From Deinococcus aquatilis DSM 23025 (lineage in GTDB: Bacteria > Deinococcota > Deinococci > Deinococcales > Deinococcaceae), in contig NZ_KB899718.1 in NCBI RefSeq assembly GCF_000378445.1, positions 1 through 64,000 of the forward strand: a stretch of DNA of 64,000 nt, read 5' to 3'. Both the position numbers and the translations under genes were made by a program. Positions 37,116 to 45,876 of the stretch are shown here, piece by piece (position 1 is the stretch's first letter; every line of letters begins with the position of its first letter). A model generated the notes under the pieces. The model made no database searches, had not been told where the DNA came from, and saw only the letters and a program-made list of their open reading frames with translations.

Positions 37116-39059
37116 ATGACTTCTCCCGCCTTGCACCGCCTGCCCGTGCGGATGTTGGGTGACCTGGTGTCGCCCCGCGCTCTGGAGCGCATTTTGCAAG
37201 ACGCCGCCCACGCACGCGGCACCACATCCGACAAACTTGACGCCGTGATGCTGGAAGACATCCTGAAACGGGAAGTCTTCAAGCGCCTGCAACTGAGTGT
37301 TCCGGCAGCCCTCGCCAAGCGGCGCGTGTCGGACGTGATCGATCAGCTCCTGAAGACCACGCAGGAACGCCTGCTGCCCAGCTTTACCGAAAACGCCATC
37401 GCGCAACTGGAAGACGGGGCCAAGCGGTTCGGCCTGTATTTTGACTGGCCCGAGGCCCAGCGCCTGCGCGGAATCCTGGGCGTAGCACGCCAGGAAGAAG
37501 AGGCCGGAAAAGACACTGGGATGCTGCTGCAAGAAGGCCAGGACCTGATTGCCCGCATGGAGCGCCGCCTGCAAGAAGGGCTGGTGTCTCAGGCCCAGGA
37601 CCTCGCGGAATTGCAGGCCACCTTCCGGCGGGTGCAGGCGATGGGCGGCAAGGAGGTTCGCCGCCTGGAGAACCTAATCACCCAGCTGGCCGATGCCCAG
37701 AAGCAGGGCACGCTGCTGCCTGCCGAGGTGGAACGCGCCCGCAACATCACGTTTAACCTCCGCAAGCAACTGGAATCCTCGGTGGTGCAGACCCTGACCG
37801 CCGAGGGGAACGTGGACGCCCCCCAGATGGCCCCCGTATCTCCCGAGGTACAGGCCGAAATGCAGGCCCGCGTGCTGGTGCTGGAGCAGGAGCACGCCAC
37901 CCGCCAGCTGGCCGATCTGGGCCGTGAATTTGGGCCGCTGCTGCATGCCCGCGCCGATCTGGATGCCCGCCACAACAAACTGAAGAACCAGCAGCACGGC
38001 GGCTCGCTGATGCCCGAAGCGGTGAGCGCGTGGCGCAGCGAACTGGAAGCGGCGCGTGACGCGGCCCTGAGCGTGCAGCGTACCGAGCTGGACACCATCG
38101 CGGCTCAGCTTGCCGGACTGCCGAACAGCGCCGCAGTACAGGCCGCCCGCCTGACACTGGACGTGGCCCGCATGACCCTGTCGGGGGGTGGTCTGGCAAC
38201 CGACGAACTGCGCGAACTGAACGTGACTCTGAGTGCCCTGACCAGCCCAGACCTCGATCAGGCCGCCGCAGAACTGCTGCTGGAACGCCAGCGCGAACTG
38301 ATGGACGTGGAACGCGCCGCCCGCGACGTGCCCGGCGCAGATATGGACCTGGCCCCCGCGCTGGAGACTGCCCGCGCTGCACTGGCACGCGGCGAGGATG
38401 TGGATCCGGCCAAACTCTGGACGCTGCTGGAACGCCGGATGGGAGAGGCCGCCCAGCAACGCGAAGACTTCGACGCCCGCGCCGACCATGTGGTGCACGA
38501 ATACGATACGGTGCGCCACCTGGCCGGAGAAACCACCCAGCGCCTTGGCCGCCTGGCCGATACGCTGCGTGCCCAGCGCCGCCTGGGGCCGATGTCGGCG
38601 GATGCCCGCGAGAACTACGCGCAGACCCTGGCCGAGGCCGAAGCCATGTTGCAAGAAGCCCGCGCCGAGTACCGCGCCGCGCAGGAAGTCACGTCTACCT
38701 TTGGTGCGGACGCCCTGAGCGGCCTGCTGGACGTATTCGATTTCGGTGAAGGATTGGGCGGCAGTGCGCTGGGCAGCCCGGTCGCAACGGGCGCGGCTGT
38801 GTTCGGTAACGGTCGCCCTCAAGACGCCTGGTTGGTGCAGGGCGGCGTGATTCTGGAAGGGATTCACGACGCTGGAGCCGTGCAACTGGCGAATCTGCTG
38901 GAGCAGGCCAGCGCTCTGGGGTTGCGTACCCTCAGTGCCCAGGGCGAGGCCTCTGTCTGGGCCGCCCAGCAAGATGCACAGGGCCGCTGGCGACTGGCCC
39001 GCGCCCGCGACGAAGCCAGCCTGAGCCTGAACGCCGGACGCTGGGTGGAACAGGGGTAG
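37116..39059 (+). CDS. large coiled-coil protein sharing the N-terminal domain of the Roadblock protein
   Basis: A 647-aa cytoplasmic protein with no signal or membrane segment. Residues about 8-80 resemble the helical domain of the Roadblock protein at 34518. Residues about 135-540 are long heptad-rich coiled coil (for example RRLENLITQLADAQKQGTLL and LEQEHATRQLADLG). The last 100 residues form a compact beta-rich domain (AWLVQGGVILEGIHDAGAVQLANLLEQA, ending WRLARARDEASL). It looks like a structural or scaffold protein; SMC-like motor motifs are absent. It has its own leaderless promoter, TAGGCT (37104-37109) 6 nt before the ATG. Confidence 0.75.
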   Translation: MTSPALHRLPVRMLGDLVSPRALERILQDAAHARGTTSDKLDAVMLEDILKREVFKRLQLSVPAALAKRRVSDVIDQLLKTTQERLLPSFTENAIAQLEDGAKRFGLYFDWPEAQRLRGILGVARQEEEAGKDTGMLLQEGQDLIARMERRLQEGLVSQAQDLAELQATFRRVQAMGGKEVRRLENLITQLADAQKQGTLLPAEVERARNITFNLRKQLESSVVQTLTAEGNVDAPQMAPVSPEVQAEMQARVLVLEQEHATRQLADLGREFGPLLHARADLDARHNKLKNQQHGGSLMPEAVSAWRSELEAARDAALSVQRTELDTIAAQLAGLPNSAAVQAARLTLDVARMTLSGGGLATDELRELNVTLSALTSPDLDQAAAELLLERQRELMDVERAARDVPGADMDLAPALETARAALARGEDVDPAKLWTLLERRMGEAAQQREDFDARADHVVHEYDTVRHLAGETTQRLGRLADTLRAQRRLGPMSADARENYAQTLAEAEAMLQEARAEYRAAQEVTSTFGADALSGLLDVFDFGEGLGGSALGSPVATGAAVFGNGRPQDAWLVQGGVILEGIHDAGAVQLANLLEQASALGLRTLSAQGEASVWAAQQDAQGRWRLARARDEASLSLNAGRWVEQG

Positions 39060-39220
39060 ACGGCACGGTTGAGAACGGGCGGGCGCTTCACACGGACAGG
39101 GTGTGGAGCGCTTCCGTTTGGGAAGGTCGGTGGGCAAGTCATCTGGCAGAGGCGCGGCGAACGGGGAGGCTCTAGCCTGAGCATTGCCAGCCTGCTTTAA
39201 GCCGTGCTGCAAGGACAGCC

Positions 39221-39793
39221 ATGACCCAGCCCGATTTTCCGACCGAACTGCTGAACATCATTGATATAGAGGCTACCTGTTGGGCCGCCCAGCCACCGCC
39301 CGGACAGGTCAGCGAAATCATAGAAATTGGCCTGTGCGTGCTGAATCTCCGCACGTTGGAACGCGTGGAGCGCCGCAGCATCAGGGTGCGCCCCGAGCGC
39401 TCGGAGGTGAGCATCTTCTGCACCGAACTCACGGGCCTGACTGCGGCGGATGTACGGAATGGGCTGAGCTTTGCTGAGGCGTGCGAGGTGCTGCGCCGCG
39501 ACCACCACGCCGATTCCCGCGCCTGGGCCAGTTGGGGCGACTATGACCGCAATCAGTTCAGGCGGCAATGCAGCGCAACGGGCCTGCGGTATCCTTTCAG
39601 CGCCCGCCACAGCAATGCCAAACAGGTGTATGCCGCTGCCCACCACCTGCCCCGCCTGGGCATGGCGCAGGCGTTGGCTCATGCAGGCTTGCCGCTGGAA
39701 GGCCGCCACCACTGCGGCGAGGATGATGCGTGGAATATTGCCGCGCTGGTGGCCGGATTGGTGAAGGCTGGGCAGTGGCCTGCTGCGAGCTAA
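39221..39793 (+). CDS. DEDDh 3'-5' exonuclease, KapD/ERI-1-like
   Basis: A 190-aa exonuclease. Exo I is DIEATCW (Asp-Glu pair, residues 15-17), Exo II lies in ASWGDYDRNQF (Asp) and Exo III in HHCGEDDAWNIAAL (His and Asp), giving the DEDDh set. The protein resembles the ERI-1/KapD group, which trims RNA 3' ends, more than DnaQ. aagga precedes the ATG. Lies about 160 nt after the coiled-coil gene on the same strand, so loosely linked to that cluster. Confidence 0.9.
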   Translation: MTQPDFPTELLNIIDIEATCWAAQPPPGQVSEIIEIGLCVLNLRTLERVERRSIRVRPERSEVSIFCTELTGLTAADVRNGLSFAEACEVLRRDHHADSRAWASWGDYDRNQFRRQCSATGLRYPFSARHSNAKQVYAAAHHLPRLGMAQALAHAGLPLEGRHHCGEDDAWNIAALVAGLVKAGQWPAAS

Positions 39794-39845
39794 GGACGTC
39801 CTTTCTCGCTCTGCTCGGAGACCCTAAAGGGGATCAAGGAGCTAC

Positions 39846-40889
39846 TTAATCAAACAAAGACCCGCGCCGCGCCGCCAATAACTCCAACGCCTTGTGATCC
39901 AGCCGCGACAGGGCGGCGTCCTGCACGGGCGTTTTTGGGTGCGCGGATTGGGCGGCGTACACGTCCAGCGTGATCTGGCGGTGGGTCATGGTGTGCGAAA
40001 CCGTGCCCAACAGCGTCCCCGGTACGGCATCCAGACGGGCGCACAGGCGGGCCAGAGCCTGCGCCGCCGTTTCATCTGGCTCCCTCAGTTCCGATGGCAG
40101 GCCCATCAGACCGCCCAGCAGCGCTCCTTCGCGGCGTTCCAGTACGGCGCTGTGTTCGTTGCCGATCAGGACGGCTACCGCCCCCACTTCCCGCACCGCT
40201 GCCCGCACCTTGGGGGCCGGAAACGCTGTGGGCTGCCCGCTGGCCCGCGCCTCACACCACGCGGCCAGCGGGCAAACTGCGCAGCGGGGGGCTTTGGGCG
40301 TGCAAATCGTTGCGCCCAGATCCATCACTGCCTCGTTGAAGGCTCCGGGGCGGCCCGAGTCCAGCAGGGCATCGGCACGCGCCTGTACCCAGGGTTCGGT
40401 GGGCAGGCGTTCCCCGTACAGCCGCGCCAGCACGCGCCGCACGTTGCCGTCGTTCACGGCCCGTTGTTCGCCAAAGGCGAGGCTGGAAACTGCCGCCGCC
40501 GTGTACGGCCCCACCCCCGGCAGGGCCAGCCAGCCCGCGTAGGTGCTGGGCATTCCGCCCGCAACGATCACGCCCGCTGCCCGGTGCAGATTGCGGGCGC
40601 GGGCGTAGTAACCGCAGCCTTCCCACGCCTTCAGCACGGCGTCTATGGGGGCTTCGGCCAGCGCCTGCACACTCGGAAAGGCCGTCAGAAAGCGTTCGTA
40701 ATACACCAGCCCGCGTGCCACCTGCGTCTGCTGAAGCAGAATTTCGGCCACCCATACCCGGTAGGGATCGCGTGCGCCTTCGGCCCCGGCCCGCCACGGC
40801 AGCGCCCGCCCAGAGTGGTCGAACCACGTCAGCAGCGCCTCACGCAGGGCGGGGATGGGAATGGCTTGTGGGGCTGAAGCAGCGTTCAC
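39846..40889 (-). CDS. mutY: A/G-specific adenine DNA glycosylase
   Basis: A 347-aa base-excision repair enzyme that removes adenine mispaired with 8-oxoguanine. The helix-hairpin-helix is LPGVGPYTAAAVSSLAFGEQ and the catalytic Asp is in AVNDGNVRRVL; the catalytic Glu is in AEILLQQTQV. The [4Fe-4S] loop CTPKAPRCAVCPLAAWC has the C-x6-C-x2-C-x5-C spacing. The C-terminal 120 residues are the NUDIX-like domain that recognises 8-oxoG. The start is GTG at 40889 with TAGACT 6 nt upstream, a leaderless GTG gene divergent from the dnaX unit. Confidence 0.95.
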   Translation of the reverse strand: MNAASAPQAIPIPALREALLTWFDHSGRALPWRAGAEGARDPYRVWVAEILLQQTQVARGLVYYERFLTAFPSVQALAEAPIDAVLKAWEGCGYYARARNLHRAAGVIVAGGMPSTYAGWLALPGVGPYTAAAVSSLAFGEQRAVNDGNVRRVLARLYGERLPTEPWVQARADALLDSGRPGAFNEAVMDLGATICTPKAPRCAVCPLAAWCEARASGQPTAFPAPKVRAAVREVGAVAVLIGNEHSAVLERREGALLGGLMGLPSELREPDETAAQALARLCARLDAVPGTLLGTVSHTMTHRQITLDVYAAQSAHPKTPVQDAALSRLDHKALELLAARRGSLFD

Positions 40890-40969
40890 GGGCCGAGTCT
40901 AGAGGGGAGGGGCGCGGGCTTCCGTAACCAACTCCCGCCTACCTCACCCCGCCCGTCCCGCCTCCGCTT

Positions 40970-40975
40970 TAGACT
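40970..40975 (+). promoter_or_regulatory. leaderless-type promoter of the dnaX unit
   Basis: TAGACT lies exactly 6 nt before a GTG (40982) that opens a 41-codon ORF, not before dnaX itself, which starts 129 nt further on. The divergent mutY promoter uses the same TAGACT-N6-GTG arrangement 75 bp away. Confidence 0.6.
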
Positions 40976-40981
40976 GTGCAG

Positions 40982-41107
40982 GTGAATGAATTGTGGGGGC
41001 AGGGGTCAGTGGAAATCGGTCAGTGGTCATTGCAAAAATACCGTCTGCTGGGGCCAACTTTGCCTCTGAGTCTTGCCCTGTACCCCACCACCGAGGCCGC
41101 CCGATGA
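40982..41107 (+). CDS. 41-codon leaderless ORF coupled to dnaX
   Basis: GTG at 40982 sits 6 nt after TAGACT, the leaderless position. The frame is open for 41 codons and its TGA stop overlaps the dnaX ATG in ATGA (41104-41107). The peptide would start MNELWGQGSVEIGQWSLQKY and end in TTEAAR. Ribosomes entering at the mRNA 5' end would be delivered to the dnaX start, which lacks a good Shine-Dalgarno sequence. Part of the DNA (41008-41031) is made of cagtgg-type word repeats, which argues for some caution. I know no homologous protein. Confidence 0.5.
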   Translation: MNELWGQGSVEIGQWSLQKYRLLGPTLPLSLALYPTTEAAR

Positions 41108-43449
41108 GCGCCATCTATCAGCGGGCGCGGCCCATTCGTTGGGATGAAGTCGTGGGTCAGGAACACGTCAAGGATGTGCTGCGTTCGGCGCTGGAGCAGG
41201 GCCGGGTGGGGCACGCCTACCTGTTCTCGGGGCCGCGTGGCGTGGGCAAAACCACCACCGCCCGCCTGATCGCCATGACCGCCAACTGCACCGGGCCGCT
41301 GCCCAAACCCTGCGGTGAGTGCGAATCCTGCCTCAGCGTGCGGGCGGGCAACCATCCCGACGTGCTGGAAATCGACGCGGCTAGTAACAACTCGGTAGAC
41401 GATGTGCGCGACCTACGCGAGAAGGTGGGTCTGGCGGCCATGCGCGGCGGCAAAAAAATCTACATCCTCGACGAAGCGCACATGATGACCCGCAACGCCT
41501 TCAATGCGCTGCTGAAAACGCTGGAAGAACCGCCCAGCCACGTCATTTTTATTCTGGCGACCACCGAGCCGGAAAAGATCATTCCGACCATTCTGAGCCG
41601 CTGCCAGCATTACCGTTTTCGCCGCCTGACCCCCGAAGAGATCGCCGGAAAACTGGCAGGTCTGGCCCAGCGTGAGGGCATGAATGCCGACCCAGACGCG
41701 CTGCAACTCATCGGGCGCCTGGCCGATGGAGCCATGCGCGACGGCGAAAGCCTGCTGGAGCGGATGCTGGCGGCGGGCACGGCAGTCACGCGGGCGGCAG
41801 TCGAGGACGCCCTGGGCCTGCCTCCCAGCGAGCGGGTGCGCGGCATCGCCTCGGCCCTGATGCTGGGCGATGCGGGCGGCGCACTGGCAGGCGCGGGCCA
41901 CCTCTACCGCGACGGATTCGCGGCCCGCACGGTGGTCGAGGGCCTGGTGGCGGCCTTCGGGTTGGCCCTGCACGCCGAACTGGGTCTGGGCGGCGAGAAG
42001 ATGGACGGCGCAGACGTGCCCAGACTGCTGAAATTGCAGGCCGCGCTGGACGAACAGGATTCCCGCTTTGCCCGCTCCGCCGATGGCCTGAGCCTGGAAT
42101 TGGCCCTTACCCACGCGCTGTTGGCCGCCGATGCTGGACAGGGTGCGGCGACCAGTGCGGGGCGCACCCAGACCGCTGCCGCCGCCGTGCCTGCCGACGT
42201 GACCCAGCGCCTGAACCGTCTGGAAAAGGAACTGGCGGGCCTGAAAGCGGGCGGAGCAAGGGCGGTGGCTGGCCCAGCAGCGGTGGCCGACTTTGATCCG
42301 GGAACCCGGCAGGGTGTGGGCGGCAGAACGGGGTCTGCGCCCGTGCGCGAAGCAGTGAGCGCCGCACTGGAAGATCTGGGCGAGGCCGCGCCCGCCGCCC
42401 TGCAGGGCAGTTGGGCCGACGTGACCCGGCAGGCCAGTATGCAGCTCCGGGCCTTTCTGAAGCCTGCCCGCACGCACGCCGAAGCCGGATTTGTCAGCCT
42501 GACCTACGACGACAAAAACGCCTTTCATGCCAAGCAGGTCGTGAGCAAATACGACGAACTGGCCGCGCTGGTGCTGCGGGTGTTTGGCCCGGTGGCCTTT
42601 GAACTGGTGACGCCGGAAGGCACCAAACGGCAGAAAATGGGCGGGGGGGCAATGGCTCAGGCGGCCCCGACTGCGGCCCCAGCCCGTGCCAAGGCTGCCG
42701 CGCCCAGTCCTGCACCCCCCAATCCCGCCCCTGCCTCCATCCCGCCCGCCTCCGAGGTGCCCGCCTTTCAGCCCACGCGTACGCAGCGGCCTGCTAGCAG
42801 CAGCCGGGGGCCAGAATTTGCGCCCATAGAACCCGCAACCACTGCTCCGGCCCCCGCTTCTGCACCGCGTGCCGCCCCGGTTGCCACGCTGGAGCCGCCC
42901 GCCGAGATCGCGCCCGCCCGCGCCCAGCGCCCGCCGCAACGGTCCAGCCCCGACGATGTGGCCGCCGCGCCGCTGCCCACCGTTTCCCCCGCGCCCTGGG
43001 AGGCCGAACACACCGCCGACGCGCCCCCCGCACCCAGCGACGCCGCCGGAGGAGACCGCATTACGCCTGTGGGGGCCAGCCGGGAGCTGTATATCGTGGA
43101 AGCGATCACCGAAGAACCCGACTGGGGCGATTTCGGGGACGAGTTTCAGAGTGGCGCGTCATCAGTTCGCGCCTCCCCGCCGCCGCTGGACGACGCTCCC
43201 TACGCTTCCTTCATGCCCGAACGCGCTGCTCCGGCTCCGCGTCCCGAACCGGCCAGGCCCGCACCCCCGCTGACTCCGCCCGAACTCAAGGCCGCGCAGG
43301 GCCGCCCCGCCGACATCCGCGCCCACCCCATGTACGAGGAAATCAAGGGCAGATTCTCGGGCCGCGTGCGCGAAATTGGCAAAAACCGCAACCCCGCGCC
43401 TGTGGCCGCCGAAACCGATGCAGACGATGAGGAAGCGGGCGAGAGCTGA
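41104..43449 (+). CDS. dnaX: DNA polymerase III subunit gamma/tau (clamp loader)
   Basis: A 781-aa clamp-loader ATPase. Residues 1-250 hold Walker A GPRGVGKTTT, the zinc module (NCTGPLPKPCGECESC), Walker B-like DEAHMM and the SRC motif LSRCQHYRFR with the arginine finger. Domain III extends to about residue 370. The rest is a long Ala/Pro-rich tail with a conserved-looking patch (SWADVTRQASMQLRAFLKPARTHAEAGFVSLTYDDKNAF) and a C-terminal helix. The ATG at 41104 is fixed by the conserved start SAIYQRARPIRWDEVVGQEHV. It overlaps the stop of a short upstream ORF. No frameshift site at the gamma/tau boundary was evident. Confidence 0.95.
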   Translation: MSAIYQRARPIRWDEVVGQEHVKDVLRSALEQGRVGHAYLFSGPRGVGKTTTARLIAMTANCTGPLPKPCGECESCLSVRAGNHPDVLEIDAASNNSVDDVRDLREKVGLAAMRGGKKIYILDEAHMMTRNAFNALLKTLEEPPSHVIFILATTEPEKIIPTILSRCQHYRFRRLTPEEIAGKLAGLAQREGMNADPDALQLIGRLADGAMRDGESLLERMLAAGTAVTRAAVEDALGLPPSERVRGIASALMLGDAGGALAGAGHLYRDGFAARTVVEGLVAAFGLALHAELGLGGEKMDGADVPRLLKLQAALDEQDSRFARSADGLSLELALTHALLAADAGQGAATSAGRTQTAAAAVPADVTQRLNRLEKELAGLKAGGARAVAGPAAVADFDPGTRQGVGGRTGSAPVREAVSAALEDLGEAAPAALQGSWADVTRQASMQLRAFLKPARTHAEAGFVSLTYDDKNAFHAKQVVSKYDELAALVLRVFGPVAFELVTPEGTKRQKMGGGAMAQAAPTAAPARAKAAAPSPAPPNPAPASIPPASEVPAFQPTRTQRPASSSRGPEFAPIEPATTAPAPASAPRAAPVATLEPPAEIAPARAQRPPQRSSPDDVAAAPLPTVSPAPWEAEHTADAPPAPSDAAGGDRITPVGASRELYIVEAITEEPDWGDFGDEFQSGASSVRASPPPLDDAPYASFMPERAAPAPRPEPARPAPPLTPPELKAAQGRPADIRAHPMYEEIKGRFSGRVREIGKNRNPAPVAAETDADDEEAGES

Positions 43450-43509
43450 GGCCATTCCACTTCATTCACCCGCCGCCGACAGTGGTGCGCTAGCCTGAGC
43501 GCCGAACCT

Positions 43510-45174
43510 ATGCCCCCTTTGCACCCCCTGCGCCGCGCCGCCGCTCTTGCCCTCTCTCTGGCTCTGGTGCTGCCCAGTCCGGGAGGTACGGCGGAAGGAT
43601 CGGCGGCAGTTCCCCCACCCGTTCCGGTTCCTGCGCCTGCCCCCACAGACACCTCCAAACAGCCTGTGCCCGTATCTGCCGAACCTGCTCCCACGGCAAC
43701 TCCGGCGGCGGGCGTTGGCGTGCGCGGCCTGTGGGTGGATGCCTTCGGCCCCGGCCTCAAAACCTCGGCGCAGGTGCGGCGCATGGTAGACGACGCGGCC
43801 AAGATGGGCATCAATACGCTGTTCGTGCAGGCCATTCGCCGCTCCGATTGCCTGTGCCGCCGCTCCAGCCTGCCAATGGTCACCGACGCCGATCTGCAAC
43901 CGGGTTTCGATCCGCTGGAAGCCGTGATCAAGCTTGCCAAGCCGCGTGGGATTCGGGTCATCGCCTGGGCCAGCGTGACGGGCGTTGCCAACGCTGCCGT
44001 GCCCAACAGCAATCCGGCCCATATTTCGCGTACGCACGGGCCGAATATGGGCGCACAGTCCTGGTATTCCCGCCGACCCGACGGAACGTACCTGGAGGGC
44101 AGCGATGCCTGGCTGGACGTGGGCATTCCTGCCGCCGCCGACTACATCACGGCGGGCGTGGTCAGTCTGGTCAAAAACTACGCCGTGGACGGTGTCCAAC
44201 TCGACCGAATCCGCTACCCCGACGGCGGGGTGTGGGGCTACGATCCCAAAGTCATCGCCCGGTTCAATGCCGAAACCGGGGCCAGTGGCCTTCCCGCCGC
44301 CGCCGATCCCGCCTGGCTGGACTGGAAACGCGATCAGGTCACGGCCCTCGTGCGCCGAATTGCGCTGGAAGTGAAGGGCGTGCGCTCCAATCTGTGGGTC
44401 ACGGCAGCCACCATCACCTATCTGCAACCGCCGCGTGCGGGCGACCTGGTGTCGTTCCGGCGGACCCGCACCTATAACGACGTGTTGCAGGACTGGCCCA
44501 CCTGGATGCACGACGGATTGATCGACCTGAATGTCCTGATGAACTACAAGCGTGACGGTGTGGCAGATCAGGCCGCGTGGTTCGACGGCTGGAATACATT
44601 TGCCGCTACCATGCGTCCCCGTGCCGATGGAGGGCAGGCTGAACTGGCGGTGGGTACGGCGTTGTATCTGAATTCTCCTGCCGTCATTGCTTCACAGGCC
44701 GCCCGCGCCGTGAATTCGGGATTGGGCTGGGTGGGCTACTCTTACCGCACACCCAACGTCGAGGTCTACGGCGGCAAAGCCACCACCGCGCAGGGGCTGG
44801 ATGTCATCCGTGCCCTGCTGACGGCCCCCGGAGCCGCGCTGAATGTGCCTGCCCGCTGGACGGCCAACCCGCCCACCACACGGGGATTGTTGGGCCGGGT
44901 TACGGGCGCACCCGTGCTGGGCAACCGCGTGGTCGAGGCGCTGCAGGGCGGTGAGGTGGTGGCCCGCTCACTGACCGACGGAAGCGGCTATTACGGCTTC
45001 GCGGCCCTGCCTGCCGGAAGCACCGAAATCCGCGTGAGTGGGCAGCGCTGGACAGATACCATTCCGGCACGCGGCGTGGTGCGCCTGCCTGATCTGTTGG
45101 TCAGGGATTTACAACCTGTTCCAGCTCTGCCGCCTGCCAAAGCCGCGCCAGTGGTCGCGCCCGCCCAGCCTTAA
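43510..45174 (+). CDS. secreted GHL10-type glycoside hydrolase-like protein
   Basis: A 554-aa protein with a signal peptide (RRAAALALSLALVLPSPGGTAE) and a 45-residue Pro/Thr-rich linker. The catalytic TIM-barrel of the glycoside hydrolase-like 10 (DUF187) family covers residues about 75-425. Motifs include VRGLWVDAFGPGLKTSAQVRRMV, INTLFVQAIRRSD, VDGVQLDRIRYP (strand with the likely catalytic Asp) and LNVLMNYKRDG. Residues about 455-535 look like a carboxypeptidase-regulatory/CnaB-type beta domain (GRVTGAPVLGNRVVEALQ...GYYGFAALPAG). It probably acts on envelope or external polysaccharide. TAGCCT lies 13 nt before the ATG. Confidence 0.85.
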   Translation: MPPLHPLRRAAALALSLALVLPSPGGTAEGSAAVPPPVPVPAPAPTDTSKQPVPVSAEPAPTATPAAGVGVRGLWVDAFGPGLKTSAQVRRMVDDAAKMGINTLFVQAIRRSDCLCRRSSLPMVTDADLQPGFDPLEAVIKLAKPRGIRVIAWASVTGVANAAVPNSNPAHISRTHGPNMGAQSWYSRRPDGTYLEGSDAWLDVGIPAAADYITAGVVSLVKNYAVDGVQLDRIRYPDGGVWGYDPKVIARFNAETGASGLPAAADPAWLDWKRDQVTALVRRIALEVKGVRSNLWVTAATITYLQPPRAGDLVSFRRTRTYNDVLQDWPTWMHDGLIDLNVLMNYKRDGVADQAAWFDGWNTFAATMRPRADGGQAELAVGTALYLNSPAVIASQAARAVNSGLGWVGYSYRTPNVEVYGGKATTAQGLDVIRALLTAPGAALNVPARWTANPPTTRGLLGRVTGAPVLGNRVVEALQGGEVVARSLTDGSGYYGFAALPAGSTEIRVSGQRWTDTIPARGVVRLPDLLVRDLQPVPALPPAKAAPVVAPAQP

Positions 45175-45247
45175 GCTTTGGGGACACGGCGCATATTGAC
45201 CCCCGTGCATCTTCAGGTGCTGTGCCTGCCGCGTTACACTGCCCGTC

Positions 45248-45751
45248 ATGACCCACCAGAGCGCCACCCCCGAGGCCGACGGCGGCCTGACGCCCTTTGA
45301 ATTTCGCCAGACCCTGGGCCGCTTTGCCAGCGGCGTGACCATCGTGACCACTCTGGACGGCCAGCAGCGCCGGGGCATGACCGCCAGCGCCTTCGTTTCG
45401 GTCAGCCTCGCGCCGCCGCTGATCCTGGTCAGTGTGGATCACCGCGCCCACATGCATGAGGTCCTGGGCCGCCCCGAAACCACCCGCTTCGGCGTGAACC
45501 TGCTCAGCAGCACCCAGCGTCACCTCTCCGACCACTTTGCCGGACGCCCCGGCCCCGAAGAAAACGTGCCCTGGTTCGAGCATGAGGGCCTGCCCCTGAT
45601 CGGCGGCTGCATCGCTCAACTGGTGTGCCGCAAGCATGAGGTCATCGTGGCGGGCGACCACACCCTCTATTTGGGATTCGTGGAATACGCCCGCTACACC
45701 GACGACGATCCGCTGGTGTATTTCCGGGGCCAGTACCACGAGTTGGGGTAA
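45248..45751 (+). CDS. flavin reductase (RutF/HpaC-type)
   Basis: A 167-aa NAD(P)H:flavin oxidoreductase that supplies reduced FMN to a monooxygenase. The family pattern is FRQTLGRFASGVTIVTTLDG (residues 20-39), GMTASAFVSVSLAPPLILVSVD and FGVNLLSSTQRHLSDHFAG. The partner monooxygenase is not in this window. The leaderless promoter TACACT (45235-45240) lies 7 nt before the ATG. A second, more divergent flavin reductase-like gene is at 16675-17364. Confidence 0.92.
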   Translation: MTHQSATPEADGGLTPFEFRQTLGRFASGVTIVTTLDGQQRRGMTASAFVSVSLAPPLILVSVDHRAHMHEVLGRPETTRFGVNLLSSTQRHLSDHFAGRPGPEENVPWFEHEGLPLIGGCIAQLVCRKHEVIVAGDHTLYLGFVEYARYTDDDPLVYFRGQYHELG

Positions 45752-45809
45752 GAGGGAAGAACCCACTGGGACGCGACTATGCCTCAGTGCATGAGAATGG
45801 AAGGAGAAG

Positions 45810-45854
45810 AAAAAAGACAGGCTGCGCGATATAGATGCGCAGCCTGTCTTTTTT
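45810..45854. terminator. bidirectional intrinsic terminator
   Basis: An 18-bp perfect stem (aaaaaagacaggctgcgc and its complement) with a 9-nt loop and A/T runs at both ends. It separates the convergent flavin reductase and CbiX genes. Confidence 0.9.
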
Positions 45855-45876
45855 GACCTTCTGATCTGACCTTTCC

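Noticed and set aside
41451..41457. A run of seven A in dnaX as a programmed frameshift site like that of Thermus dnaX
   Set aside because: It lies within the ATPase domain (about residue 117), far before the gamma/tau boundary. A shift there would give a useless fragment, and no stem-loop or Shine-Dalgarno stimulator was seen.
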